Shown here: positions 8,462 through 19,809 of the stretch, in pieces
How positions within the stretch are numbered: position 1 is the first letter of the stretch
Layout: each line of letters begins with the position of its first letter
DNA from: Candidatus Binatus soli
GTDB taxonomy: Bacteria; Desulfobacterota; Binatia; Binatales; Binataceae
DNA: 64,000 bases
Direction of reading: 5' to 3'
NCBI GenBank assembly: GCA_002479255.1
Contig: DLMJ01000037.1
Coordinates: 1-64,000, forward strand
The notes under the pieces: model-generated
Told to the model about the DNA's origin: nothing
Database searches by the model: none
The model's input: only the letters and a program-made list of their open reading frames with translations
Position numbers and translations under genes: made by a program

Positions 8462-8680
8462 ATGCCACTGGTTACCGGCCAAACCGTCAAACAGGTAATG
8501 CGCGATCTGTACGGCTACGAAATCTCCGACGCCGACGCGGATGCAATCGCGCACAGTGCGGGCGCGATGCTCACGCTCGCCGGACACCTGGGGGCGATCG
8601 GTCTTGCCGGGATCGAGCCGCCCTTCGGCTATCCGGTGCTGTTGGCCGAAGCGGCCCGCCTTGCCAAAGCCAGGTCGTAA
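8462..8680 (+). CDS. small amidase-associated protein (AtzG/GatC-like by position)
   Basis: 72 residues, predicted two-helix protein: MPLVTGQTVKQVMRDLYGYE, then a central Ala-rich helix and the tail FGYPVLLAEAARL. It is preceded by a good Shine-Dalgarno sequence (AGGAGAG) and sits 35 bases before an amidase. Small helical partners such as GatC and AtzG wrap around amidase-signature enzymes and are encoded directly beside them. Size and position fit that role, but I do not see a sequence motif that proves homology. The alternative is an unrelated small protein. Confidence 0.6.
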   Translation: MPLVTGQTVKQVMRDLYGYEISDADADAIAHSAGAMLTLAGHLGAIGLAGIEPPFGYPVLLAEAARLAKARS

Positions 8681-8715
8681 TACCACTTCAATACTCACTT
8701 CGAGGATTTATTCCG

Positions 8716-10137
8716 ATGTCCATTCCATTTCAGGAACTACTCGATTTCGATGTAGCTACTCTGTCCGGCAAGCTGCGCGCGCGCGACATTTCACCGGTCG
8801 AGCTGACCGAGGCGTACCTCGCCCGAATCGAACAAACTGACGGATCGCTTCGCGCCTATATCACCGTCACCGATACGCTCGCGCGCAAGGCCGCGAAAAA
8901 AGCCGAGGCCGAACTCGCCGCCGGAAAATGGCGGGGACCATTACATGGCGTTCCGATCGCGCTCAAGGATCTCGTGTACACCAAGGGGCTTCGCACCACC
9001 GGCGGCTCGAAAATCCTCGCCGATTTCAAACCCGACCATGACGCGACCGTGTGGACGCGCCTCAAGCGCGCCGGCGCCGTGCTGCTCGGCAAACTCAACC
9101 TGCACGAGTTCGCCTACGGAATCACGTCGTCGAATCCGCACTGGGGAACCGTCCGCAATCCGTACGCGCTCGACCGAATCCCCGGCGGATCGAGCGGCGG
9201 CGCGGCCGCTGCGATCGTCGCGCGCAGCGCCGCCGCCACCATCGGCACCGACACCGGCGGATCGATTCGCATTCCCGCAGCGCTTTGCGGATGCGTCGGG
9301 CTGAAGCCGACCTGGAGCCGCGTCAGCCGCTACGGCGTCCTGCCGCTGGCCTACACGCTCGATCACGTCGGCCCGATCACGCGCACGGTTCGCGACGCCG
9401 CGATGATGTTGCAGATAATCGCGGGCGCCGACCGCAACGATTCCACCTCGAGCCGCGAGCGCGTACCCGATTTCTCAGCCGGCCTCGACGGCCAAATCTC
9501 CGGCATGCGCATCGGCGTGATTCGCGAACTTAACGACGGGCTGAGCGACGACGTCGCGCGCTCGTTCAATGCCGCGCTCGAGACGCTGCGATCGCTCGGC
9601 GCGACCGTTGACCACGTGACGATTCCCTCGCTCCCGCTGGCCGGCGTCATGAACGGCATCATCACCTGGGCCGAGGCGCTCGAGATTCACGAAGATTGGA
9701 TGCGCACGCGTCCCCAGGACTACGGCGACGACGTTCGCCGCATACTCGAGATCGGAATGATGACGACCGCCACCAGCTACATCCGCGCCCAGCGCGCCCG
9801 TGCGCGCACGCTGGCCGAGTCGATCGCGGTGCTGGCCGATCGCGACGTGCTGGTCGCACCGGCCAGTGCTATCGTCGCGCCCAAAATCGGCACTACTCAA
9901 ATCCTGGAAGCGCGCGAAGACCGGGTGGATGTCGTCGCGGCGATTCTGCGCTTCACGCAGCCCTTCAATTCGACCGGTCAACCCGCAATAGCTATTCCCA
10001 CCGGTCTTTCGCCTGACGGACTGCCTATTGCGATGCAGGTAATCGGCCGTCCGTTCGGAGAGTCCGAAGTAATTCGCGTGGCCGCCGCTTATGAGAGAGC
10101 GCGTGGCGCGCTCGCACCTCCGTCGGAGATTGCGTAG
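8716..10137 (+). CDS. amidase-signature family hydrolase
   Basis: 473 residues, the usual length for GatA/AtzE-type enzymes that hydrolyse an amide C-N bond. The Ser-cisSer-Lys triad is visible: Lys84 in GVPIALKDL, the Gly/Ser-rich signature PGGSSGGAAAAI, and the nucleophile Ser in TDTGGSIRIP. The C-terminal stretch PFNSTGQPAIAIPTGLSPDG is also standard. No gatB or gatC is near, so a role in Gln-tRNA amidation is unlikely, and a catabolic amidase working with the 72-residue protein just upstream is more probable. The substrate cannot be read from the sequence. Confidence 0.9.
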   Translation: MSIPFQELLDFDVATLSGKLRARDISPVELTEAYLARIEQTDGSLRAYITVTDTLARKAAKKAEAELAAGKWRGPLHGVPIALKDLVYTKGLRTTGGSKILADFKPDHDATVWTRLKRAGAVLLGKLNLHEFAYGITSSNPHWGTVRNPYALDRIPGGSSGGAAAAIVARSAAATIGTDTGGSIRIPAALCGCVGLKPTWSRVSRYGVLPLAYTLDHVGPITRTVRDAAMMLQIIAGADRNDSTSSRERVPDFSAGLDGQISGMRIGVIRELNDGLSDDVARSFNAALETLRSLGATVDHVTIPSLPLAGVMNGIITWAEALEIHEDWMRTRPQDYGDDVRRILEIGMMTTATSYIRAQRARARTLAESIAVLADRDVLVAPASAIVAPKIGTTQILEAREDRVDVVAAILRFTQPFNSTGQPAIAIPTGLSPDGLPIAMQVIGRPFGESEVIRVAAAYERARGALAPPSEIA

Positions 10138-10171
10138 CACAACGAGAGTATTTCACTGGCTCGCGTCGCGA

Positions 10172-11143
10172 TTACAGTTCGAGATCGACCGTCACGAAAT
10201 CGTGATCGGAGGCGCGGCGCCGCAAAATCGAAGACCGCGGCGGGACGACTGCCGCGGTTCCCGCGATCGGACGAAGCTCGCGGACTGCCAGCCAATCGAG
10301 TTTTGGCCTCATCGATCGCGGTATCAGTCCGGAAAAAGTGAAAGTCGCGCGATTGGCCACGTTGGCGCCGTCGATCTCGAGTCCGCGCTCTCGCAGATGA
10401 TCGAACAAGGGCTCGTATGCCTCAGGCGCGTGGAACCTGTCCGGATTGGTGATCATTTGCCACGCCGTTGCCAACATCATGGCCCGGCTCGACAGCTCAG
10501 TGGTCGTCGTATTCAGGTCGCCGCCGAAAATCGCGCGGCCTGCCGCCGGGAACGACTCCAGGTAACTCGCCATCTGGAGCGCACGCTCGGCGGGCGTGCA
10601 GCGGCTGTGCAGATGCGCGACGCCGGCAGTTAACTCTTCGCCACCGAATTTCACTCTGGTGACCAATCCCGTTGGCGCGCCCACGCGCGACCAGTCCCGC
10701 ATGCTTCTGGGCCATACCATGGGAGTGGGCGGCTCGTGCAGCGCGACGGCGGCCACCTCCTCGAACGGCACGGCGCTCAGGATCGCATTGCCCATGTACG
10801 AAACGATTTCGCTTTCGCTGCCCGGAGGTATCAGACCGAACTGGCGATTATATGCGCAGCTCATTTCGAGCGCCTCGGCGAGTTCCGTCGCAAGGTCACG
10901 GCCTGGCTTCCGCTTGATTCTCGTATTGACCTCGCATAGCAGGATCAGATCGGCGCCCTGGAGCTGCGGACGTTTGAGACACGCCGCGATTTCGTGGAAC
11001 TTTCGCCCGCCGGCCGCGTTGAGCAGCACAACTCGCAGCCGCGCTTGCGGCCGACGGCGCGCCGCACGATTCACGACGATCGGCGGGAAATACGGCGTCG
11101 GCTTTGCGCCAGCCGTGGTAAAGTCGCGCGCGTCGCGGTCCAT
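10172..11143 (-). CDS. endonuclease/exonuclease/phosphatase (EEP) family protein
   Basis: 323 residues. The EEP fold is shown by LRVVLLNAAGG near the N-terminus, the metal-ligand Glu in ADLILLCEVN, the HLHSR strand, GGDLNTTTTE and the C-terminal RASDHDFVTVDLEL (SDH motif). Enzymes of this family hydrolyse phosphodiesters in nucleic acids, phospholipids or sphingomyelin, and the substrate is open. The open frame continues far upstream into the DUF255 gene, but the ATG at 11143, 8 bases after that gene's stop, is the sensible start. The two genes are probably cotranscribed. Confidence 0.8.
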   Translation of the reverse strand: MDRDARDFTTAGAKPTPYFPPIVVNRAARRRPQARLRVVLLNAAGGRKFHEIAACLKRPQLQGADLILLCEVNTRIKRKPGRDLATELAEALEMSCAYNRQFGLIPPGSESEIVSYMGNAILSAVPFEEVAAVALHEPPTPMVWPRSMRDWSRVGAPTGLVTRVKFGGEELTAGVAHLHSRCTPAERALQMASYLESFPAAGRAIFGGDLNTTTTELSSRAMMLATAWQMITNPDRFHAPEAYEPLFDHLRERGLEIDGANVANRATFTFSGLIPRSMRPKLDWLAVRELRPIAGTAAVVPPRSSILRRRASDHDFVTVDLEL

Positions 11144-11151
11144 CGCCCGAG

Positions 11152-13251
<2,100 letters not shown>

Positions 13252-13348
13252 GAATCTTGTTTCATCCTATCTGCCTGCCCACGCTCTGTCATTCCGAGCG
13301 AGTCACCGTATGGCAGAGTATCGAGCGCGCCAGTTACAATTCGCTGCT

Positions 13349-15109
13349 ATGGTCTCCGCTTCCGCATCACGCAACCCTGCCGCATTGCAGCACCCGGCCC
13401 GCAACGGAAACGATTCGCGATTCCGCCTGCGCGCCGGATGCGTCCTCATTCTCGCCGCGATTCTCTTCTTCGCCCGCCTGGGTGCGCGAGCGCTGTGGTC
13501 CTCGGAATTCCGATGGGCTGAAATCGCGCGAGAGATGCTCGTGACGCACAACTACTTCTGGCCGACGATCAACGGTCGCGTCTATTACGACAAGCCGCTC
13601 GGCTCCTACTGGCTCGTTATTTTTTCGACACCGTTCACAGGCGGCCTCAACGAGGCTGCCACGCGCCTGCCCTGCGCGATAGCTGGCCTGCTGGCAGTGG
13701 CGATACTGATGCTGCTAGTGCGACGCCTCTACGACGCTCGCACCGCGATACTCGGCGGCGTCATCCTCGCGACCAGCTTCAGCTTCGTATTCTTTTCGCG
13801 CCACGCCAGTGCCGACGTCGAAACGCTCACCGGTGAACTAGCCGCACTGCTGCTCTTCAATCACAACGAGGAGCGCGGCGGTGGATTGTGGGTTGTCGGC
13901 CTATGGCTAATCATGGCGGCGACTTCGCTCACCAAAGGTCTGCTCGGATTCGCGCTGCCGCTATTGGTGATTGGAGTGTATTCATGCCTGCGCGACGGAG
14001 TTGTCCCTTTTTTTTCGGCGATTTCCCGTGGCCCTCTCGTTGATCGGATACGATGGCTCGTCGAGCGCAATCGATGGTTCTTCAACTGGTACACTGTCGT
14101 CGGCATCGCGTTCGGCGCGCTGGTTTACGGGTTGCCCTTCCAAATCTCGTCGCGCCTGATGGACTCTGAAAAGGGCCTCGAGATGGTGTATCGCGAGAAC
14201 GTGGTGCGGTTTTTCCACCCCTTCGACCATCGCGGACCTATGTACCTGTATGTCTACGTCATCTTCGCTCTGATGGCCCCGTGGTCAGCGCTGTTGCCCG
14301 CGGCCCTGGTAGAAACGCACAGCCTGCGTCATGCCGGAGCCGAGCCTGCTCGCGCGGATCGATTTGCGTTGGTTTATTTCTGGGCGACCTTCATATTTTT
14401 CACTGTCTCGGGATCGCGCCGCAGCTACTACATTCTTCCGATTCTGCCCGCCGCGGCGATCCTGGTCGCCAGAACGCTCGCGTATCCAGGCGAATTGCGC
14501 TCGATGATCGCCCGGCGTCTGCTGACTATCGGCTACGCGATCGTCGCGTTGGCCGCGCTCGCCAGCATTGTTCTGCTGATTCCTGCCTGGGCGATTCTTC
14601 CCAGTCCCTACGATGCGCTCCCGGACCTGCCCGCCAAGCCCGCCTTCATCGTTTTCTGGGTCGTATCGATCGCCGCCGTCGTGTACACGATTCGCAAATT
14701 CAGCCCCGATCGCGTGGCACTTTCCTTGGGCGCAATCGCGTATCTTGCGATGGTTTACATCTATATCTTCGCGATGCCTGCGGCGGAGGCTTATCGCGGT
14801 GAAAAGCCCTTCGGCTACGCGGTCCTGAACAAGATTGGTGGTTCGACCGACCGGCTCGTGCTGTTCAAGACTGAGGGGCCGCTGTTCTATCTCAATCCGC
14901 CAAAGCCAATCCCCGAGTTCGAAAAGAAGCAGGATCTGCAGGATGCGATCGTCAAGGGGAGCGTCCGATGGATGATTGTTCGACGGCGCGATATGCCCAA
15001 GCTCGACATTCCCACCACCGTCGAGCTTGGCGAGGCGTCATATCCGTGGGAGACCGACTACAATTACCGAAATAAGGTCGTGCTGGTCCGGGTCGGCAGC
15101 GCGCCATAG
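13349..15109 (+). CDS. GT39-type membrane glycosyltransferase (ArnT/PMT-like)
   Basis: 586 residues with 11-13 hydrophobic segments. The first extracytoplasmic loop holds the catalytic acidic pair typical of GT-C family 39 (WSSEFRWAEIAREM) followed by NYFWPTINGRVYYDKPLGSYW. Such enzymes transfer a sugar from a polyprenyl phosphate to lipid A or protein at the periplasmic face. The frame is open from 13235, but that part overlaps the divergent gene. The ATG at 13349 leaves a 30-residue cytoplasmic tail before the first helix. No good ribosome-binding site precedes it, and 13310 is the alternative. A copy of the dispersed GTCATTCCGAGCGA-type repeat lies just upstream near 13287. Confidence 0.82.
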   Translation: MVSASASRNPAALQHPARNGNDSRFRLRAGCVLILAAILFFARLGARALWSSEFRWAEIAREMLVTHNYFWPTINGRVYYDKPLGSYWLVIFSTPFTGGLNEAATRLPCAIAGLLAVAILMLLVRRLYDARTAILGGVILATSFSFVFFSRHASADVETLTGELAALLLFNHNEERGGGLWVVGLWLIMAATSLTKGLLGFALPLLVIGVYSCLRDGVVPFFSAISRGPLVDRIRWLVERNRWFFNWYTVVGIAFGALVYGLPFQISSRLMDSEKGLEMVYRENVVRFFHPFDHRGPMYLYVYVIFALMAPWSALLPAALVETHSLRHAGAEPARADRFALVYFWATFIFFTVSGSRRSYYILPILPAAAILVARTLAYPGELRSMIARRLLTIGYAIVALAALASIVLLIPAWAILPSPYDALPDLPAKPAFIVFWVVSIAAVVYTIRKFSPDRVALSLGAIAYLAMVYIYIFAMPAAEAYRGEKPFGYAVLNKIGGSTDRLVLFKTEGPLFYLNPPKPIPEFEKKQDLQDAIVKGSVRWMIVRRRDMPKLDIPTTVELGEASYPWETDYNYRNKVVLVRVGSAP

Positions 15110-15119
15110 CAAGCGCGCG

Positions 15120-16262
15120 TCACAATCGCATCGGCATGACGACGTACGTGTACTGCTGATCCGACTCCGTCCTGATGACGCCCGGGCTGACGTCATCGCT
15201 CAGCCCGAGCTCCACGGTCGAATCGTTACCCGGCGGAATTACGCCCAGCGCGTCCTGCACGTATGCTGCATTGAAGCCGATCGCGAATTCTTCGCTCTTG
15301 AAATCGACGTCGAGCGACTCGCTTGCTTCACCGGTTTCCGGACTCGTCGATGAAACCGTCAGCGTCCCGGCCGACAGCGCGAATTTGACGCCGTGATAAC
15401 GTTCGCTTGAGAAAATTGCCGCACGCTTGATTGCCGCGAACAGCAGATCCCGCTTGACGGTAATCTTGTACCTCGACTGCTTGGGGATGACGCCGCGGTA
15501 ATCGGGGAATTCGCCCTCGACCAGCCGCATCGAGATTTCGGTCGTCCCGCGCTTCAGGTATGCGAGCTGACCTTCGAGGTTCAACCGCACTTCGGCGTCG
15601 CTGCTCTCATCCAGAATTTTGCGCAGTTCCGAGAGTCCCTTTCGCGGAATGATCGCGCCGGTCTCCATCCTGAATCCGGGTATTTCGCGCTCGATCATCG
15701 CCAGCCGATGGCCGTCCGTCGCGACCATCCGCGCCGATCCCGGAGCGTTGGATTCGACGAACACGCCGCTCAGGTTGTAGCGGGCTTCATCCGGACTGAC
15801 GGCGAAAATCGTCTTGTCGATCATCCCGGCCAGCACAGCGGCCGGAATCGTCAATTCAGCCTTCAGTTGTTTCTTTGCCGGCGTTGAGTCCTTGCCGGCG
15901 CTCTGACTTGGCATGGCAGGGAAGCTGCGCGGATCCAGGCCCATCATTTTGAACTTCGCCCGGCCGCACTTCAGCTCGACCCAATCGTTGTCGAGCGAGG
16001 TCAGCGCGACTTCATCGCCTTCGGTCTCGCGCACGATTTCGAAAAGCTTGCGCGCGTTGAGCGTGAGGCTTTTTTCCTTGCCGGAACACGCAACCTGTGT
16101 GCGGATTCCGACTTCGAGGTCAGTTGCGCTCAAAGTCAGCGCATTTCCGTCGGGTTCGATCAGAACATGGCCGAGTATCGGAACCGTCGTGCGCCGTTCC
16201 ACGATGCCCTGCACCAGTCCCAAACCGCTAAGCAGCGAAGCGCGCTCGATGGAGAGTCCCAT
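15120..16262 (-). CDS. dnaN: DNA polymerase III beta subunit (sliding clamp)
   Basis: 380 residues, in the normal range for the three-domain clamp (about 365-375). Conserved stretches: the N-terminal segment VERRTTVPILGHVLIE, FVESNAPGSARMVATDGHRLA, GEFPDYRGVIP, and the C-terminus ending VMPMRL, part of the hydrophobic cleft that binds polymerase and other clamp partners. It lies 238 bases downstream of dnaA on the same strand, the classical dnaA-dnaN order. recF and gyrB do not follow in this window. Confidence 0.97.
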   Translation of the reverse strand: MGLSIERASLLSGLGLVQGIVERRTTVPILGHVLIEPDGNALTLSATDLEVGIRTQVACSGKEKSLTLNARKLFEIVRETEGDEVALTSLDNDWVELKCGRAKFKMMGLDPRSFPAMPSQSAGKDSTPAKKQLKAELTIPAAVLAGMIDKTIFAVSPDEARYNLSGVFVESNAPGSARMVATDGHRLAMIEREIPGFRMETGAIIPRKGLSELRKILDESSDAEVRLNLEGQLAYLKRGTTEISMRLVEGEFPDYRGVIPKQSRYKITVKRDLLFAAIKRAAIFSSERYHGVKFALSAGTLTVSSTSPETGEASESLDVDFKSEEFAIGFNAAYVQDALGVIPPGNDSTVELGLSDDVSPGVIRTESDQQYTYVVMPMRL

Positions 16263-16500
16263 GAATTGTTAGCCCGTCTCCTGTTCCTGGATCTTAGATC
16301 TCTAAAAAAGAATAGCAGTAATAGTAGGAGTTGTGGATTTGTTGATTGATCACGCAAGCGCCCGAAAATGAAAGCCGATCCGCCGCTGAAAAGCTGTCAG
16401 CGGAAAAGCGGCTGACCGACAGGGCCGGCCTTGTGCGCACCGGCCCTGTCGATATCGATCGCCTTATGCCCACTTCCTCCACAGCCTCCTCCACATCGAC
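16263..16500. other. dnaA-dnaN intergenic region
   Basis: The 238 bases contain an AT-rich stretch at about 16299-16355. At 16332-16340 TGTGGATTT matches the inverted DnaA box TGTGGATAA at 7 of 9 positions. A longer stem-forming segment around 16380-16450 (CAGCGGAAAAGCGGCTGACC, then two GCCGG/CCGGCC blocks) could serve as a dnaA terminator or attenuator. This may be a secondary DnaA-binding region. Confidence 0.4.
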
Positions 16501-17901
16501 TCACGCGGCATTGGCGCGAATCGATTTAAGCTCGCGCTCGATTTTCTCGATCGAGAGCCGAAATGCCGGATCGCTGGTCACGCGCCGCATGATCAGGTTG
16601 TGTGCATGAATCACCGTCGAATGATCGCGCCCGAAATGCTCGCCGATCGTCGGAAACGAGCTGTCAGTCAGCTTGCGGCACAGATACATCGCCACTTGAC
16701 GGCAAAACGCGATGTGCTGGGTGCGCTTTTTCGACTTCAATTCCGCAAGGCGGATATGGAAAAAATCCGCAACCGTCTTCTGGATCGATTCGACGTCGGG
16801 CTTCGCGTCGTGATTGCGAATCAGATCCTGCAGCGCCTGCCGCGCAAAGTCCACCGTGATTGCCGCTTGGTTGAACGAGGCCAGCGCCGCCAGCCGCGTC
16901 AGGCATCCCTCCAGCTCGCGCACGTTCGACGAGACACTCTGCGCGATGTACATCGCGACTTCCGGCGCCAGCCGCAGATTATCGAGCACCGCCTTTTTCT
17001 GCACGATCGCCACGCGCGTCTCGAGGTCGGGCGGGGCGATATCCGCGATTAATCCCGACTCGAACCGATTGCGCAGCCGGTCCTCGAGCCCGGGGATTTC
17101 GCGGGGAACTTTGTCCGAAGTCAGGACGATCTGATGCCGCTCGGCGTGAAGCGCGTTGAAAGTATGGAAGAATTCCTCCTGGGTGCGCTCGCGGCCGGCC
17201 AGGAACTGCACGTCGTCGAGGATCAACGTATCGACGCGGCGAAATTTCTCGCGAAACTCGTTCATCTTGTCGCGGCGCAACGAATTGATCATCTCGTTCA
17301 TGAAAATTTCGGCCGGCATGAACAGAACTTTCCTCGGCCGATCGCCGCTGGCCCAGATATGGTGCCCGATTGCGGTCACCAAGTGGGTCTTGCCGAGGCC
17401 GACCCCGCCATAAATGAAGAGCGGGTTGTATTTCTCGCCCGGCTGGTTGGCGACCGCCAGCGCCGCCGCATGCGCGAACTGATTGGCCGATCCGACCACG
17501 AACTCCGCGAAACTGTAGCGCGAGTTGAGGGTCGGATGCCGATCTCCACGCGGCGCGGCTGCCGCAGTCGCACGATTCGCCGCGGTCGCCTTGCCATTGC
17601 TATTTGCATGGCCGTCGGCATGGCCATTGGTTGGGCGTTGCGGCGGCGTCGCCACGGCAGCATTTTCGCCGAGAGTCAGCCGCACCTCCATTTCCTCGCC
17701 CGCCTCCTTTGACAGCGCCGCGCGCATCATGCTCAGGTAACGTTCGTTGATCCAATCGCGGAAAAACCGATTGGGCGCCTCGATTGTGACGGTCGATCCT
17801 TGATGAGCGACAAAATTGAGAGGCCCAATCCACGTCTCATAGCCGACCTGCCCCAGCTCATCGCGGATGCGGTCAGCGGCCCTTTGCCACAAACCATTCA
17901 T
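16501..17901 (-). CDS. dnaA: chromosomal replication initiator protein DnaA
   Basis: 466 residues. Domain I is MNGLWQRAADRIRDELGQVGYETWIGPL. Domain II is a low-complexity linker (about 95-130). Domain III is the AAA+ core, with NPLFIYGGVGLGKTHL (Walker A), LILDDVQFLAGRERTQEEFF (Walker B) and sensor region VLTSDKVPREIPGLEDRLRNRF. Domain IV contains the DNA-binding signature GRDHSTVIHAHNLI. The ATG at 17901 is preferred over the upstream frame start because it is preceded by a purine-rich AGGGGGAA and begins the conserved domain I. DnaA opens oriC, and the paired DnaA boxes about 90 bases upstream suggest autoregulation. Confidence 0.97.
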   Translation of the reverse strand: MNGLWQRAADRIRDELGQVGYETWIGPLNFVAHQGSTVTIEAPNRFFRDWINERYLSMMRAALSKEAGEEMEVRLTLGENAAVATPPQRPTNGHADGHANSNGKATAANRATAAAAPRGDRHPTLNSRYSFAEFVVGSANQFAHAAALAVANQPGEKYNPLFIYGGVGLGKTHLVTAIGHHIWASGDRPRKVLFMPAEIFMNEMINSLRRDKMNEFREKFRRVDTLILDDVQFLAGRERTQEEFFHTFNALHAERHQIVLTSDKVPREIPGLEDRLRNRFESGLIADIAPPDLETRVAIVQKKAVLDNLRLAPEVAMYIAQSVSSNVRELEGCLTRLAALASFNQAAITVDFARQALQDLIRNHDAKPDVESIQKTVADFFHIRLAELKSKKRTQHIAFCRQVAMYLCRKLTDSSFPTIGEHFGRDHSTVIHAHNLIMRRVTSDPAFRLSIEKIERELKSIRANAA

Positions 17902-18500
17902 ATCGTTTCCCCCTGCCAAACCCGGAGCACCCACCATGCTCCGGAACTAGCGCGCAACATCAAATGCCGCGCGAATTACGCACAAGCTTATCCACATCTG
18001 TGGATAAGCCCGATTTCCCTTTTTGCAGCCGACAATTTGACCGTGCTCCACGCCGGACTATCAACTTGTCCGGGTTACGATCGGTTTTGTTGAGCTTGAA
18101 AGTCTGACCGAGAATGCAAGCGATATACACGCGCTTCAAAGGCATATCCAACGCGCCGCGAGCGAACCCTTTCATCGGAAAATGGTTCTTGGAAATAAAA
18201 AGTGTGCGGCCAAGGCAACGTGATAAACTTATTTCGCGGTGAGAACAAGCGCGGAAAAAATTTTGGCGCTATGCGCGCGGATCGAAAAGGAAATTTTTGT
18301 CGCGAGCGATCGCGCGCCGCGTGCGCGAAATTTCGCGCGGATCGTGCGATCGCGCAAATCCGCTCTGGAAGCCATCGCGCGCGACCTCAATTTTTCGCGT
18401 CGCGTCGCAATTTTGTCTCACGGTGACGCGTGCAATCGAATTTTTCGTCGCGATCGTAAAAAAAACTTTTTGATAGCGCTGGATCCTCGGGAGAATCGCG
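17902..18500. other. putative chromosomal replication origin (oriC) between dnaA and hemL
   Basis: A 599-base gene-free region between divergent dnaA and hemL. It holds the head-to-head DnaA boxes at 17988-18007, AT-rich tracts (about 18176-18270 and 18450-18475), two GCGATCGC octamers (18306-18313, 18346-18353) and a perfect 16-bp palindrome GCGCGAAATTTCGCGC (18323-18338). The position beside dnaA is the usual one for oriC. Only two perfect boxes were found, so the exact origin limits are uncertain. A 95-codon open frame inside it (18239-18526) overlaps hemL and is not called. Confidence 0.65.
17988..18007. promoter_or_regulatory. two perfect DnaA boxes, inverted, 2 bp apart
   Basis: TTATCCACA (17988-17996) and TGTGGATAA (17999-18007) are exact matches to the R1 consensus in both orientations, separated by TC. 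Together they form a 20-bp perfect palindrome. They lie about 90 bases upstream of the dnaA start. Confidence 0.92.
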
Positions 18501-19802
18501 ATGACATCACGCAAAAAATCAGATGAACTCTTCCATCGCGCCAGTGTTAAGATTCCTGGTGCGGTGAATTCTCCCGTTCGCGCGTGGAAGGCCGTCGGCG
18601 CGCAGCCGATTTTCATCGAGAGTGGCAGCGGCGCGACTTTGATTGACGCCGATGGAAACAGTTTTCTCGATTACGTTTGCTCCTACGGCCCCGCGATCCT
18701 CGGACATGCCCATCCGCGCGTCACCCAAGCCATCGCCGAGCAGGCGCGGCTTGGTCTGGGCTTCGGCGCGCCGACGCGCCTGGAGGTCGAGCTCGCGGAA
18801 TTGATCTCATCGGCGATCAAATGCGCACAAAAAGTCCGACTTGTCAGTTCGGGAACGGAAGCCGGCCTCACCGCGCTCAGGATCGCGCGCGCGGCGACCG
18901 GGCGTCCGAACATAATGAAGTTTGACGGATGCTATCACGGGCATAGCGACTCGATGCTGGTGCGCGCAGGTTCAGGCAGTATGACTTTTGGTCAACCCGA
19001 CAGCGCCGGCGTTCCATCGGCGCTCGCCGCGATGACGATGGTTGCGCGATATAACTCGATTGAAACAGTTGAAGGATTATTCCGCGCTGCGCCTGACAAA
19101 ATCGCCGCCGTGATCGTCGAGCCGGTCGCCGCCAACATGGGCGTCGTAAATCCCGACCCCGGCTCGCTGAAAGCTCTCGCCGAAATCGCGCACCACAACG
19201 GCGCTCTTCTGATCTGTGACGAGGTTATATCCGGGTTCAGACTCTGCTTCGGATCGGTTGCTGAAAGCATGGGCATCGCGCCCGACCTCATCATGCTCGG
19301 GAAAATAATTGGCGGCGGCATGCCGGTGGGTGCAGTCGCCGGCCCGGCCAAGATCATGGACTTGCTCGCACCGGTTGGTCCGGTCTATCAGGCGGGAACG
19401 TTGTCGGGAAATCCGATTTCGGTTCGCGCCGGACTCGAAACGCTTTCGATTCTAAAGGAAACCAATCCGTACGCCGCGCTCGACGCCGCCGGCGCGCGCC
19501 TTGAAGCCGGACTGCGCGACGCAGTGAAAAAAAATGGCGAGTCGGGATGCGTCAACCGCGCAGGGTCCTTGCTGACGATGTTCATCGGTCCCGAGCGCGT
19601 ACGCGACGCCGACGAGGCTCGCGCGTGCGACTCCGGCAAATTCGCGAAGTTCTTCCACGGGATGCTGGATCGCGGGATAAATATACCGCCGTCGCAGTTC
19701 GAGGCCATGTTCATCTCCACCGCGCATACCAATGCCGACATCGACCGCACTATTGCCGCCGCTCGCGAATCTCTCGGCGATCTCGCGCGAGGGAAATCTT
19801 AA
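18501..19802 (+). CDS. hemL: glutamate-1-semialdehyde 2,1-aminomutase
   Basis: 433 residues, the standard length. A PLP enzyme of class III aminotransferases that turns glutamate-1-semialdehyde into 5-aminolevulinate in the C5 route to haem. Visible: the opening IPGAVNSPVRAWKAVGAQPI, SSGTEAGLTALRIARAATGR, KFDGCYHGHSD, LLICDEVISGFRL (PLP-binding Asp), and the Schiff-base Lys in LGKIIGGGMPVGA. A GGGAGAATCGCG sequence places a good ribosome-binding site before the ATG. A small ATP synthase gene begins 8 bases after the stop. Confidence 0.96.
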   Translation: MTSRKKSDELFHRASVKIPGAVNSPVRAWKAVGAQPIFIESGSGATLIDADGNSFLDYVCSYGPAILGHAHPRVTQAIAEQARLGLGFGAPTRLEVELAELISSAIKCAQKVRLVSSGTEAGLTALRIARAATGRPNIMKFDGCYHGHSDSMLVRAGSGSMTFGQPDSAGVPSALAAMTMVARYNSIETVEGLFRAAPDKIAAVIVEPVAANMGVVNPDPGSLKALAEIAHHNGALLICDEVISGFRLCFGSVAESMGIAPDLIMLGKIIGGGMPVGAVAGPAKIMDLLAPVGPVYQAGTLSGNPISVRAGLETLSILKETNPYAALDAAGARLEAGLRDAVKKNGESGCVNRAGSLLTMFIGPERVRDADEARACDSGKFAKFFHGMLDRGINIPPSQFEAMFISTAHTNADIDRTIAAARESLGDLARGKS

Positions 19803-19809
19803 GACCGGG

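Noticed and set aside
18239..18526. 95-codon ORF in the origin region
   Set aside because: It overlaps hemL, lacks a good ribosome-binding site, and its sequence is explained by the palindromes and AT-rich tracts of the origin.
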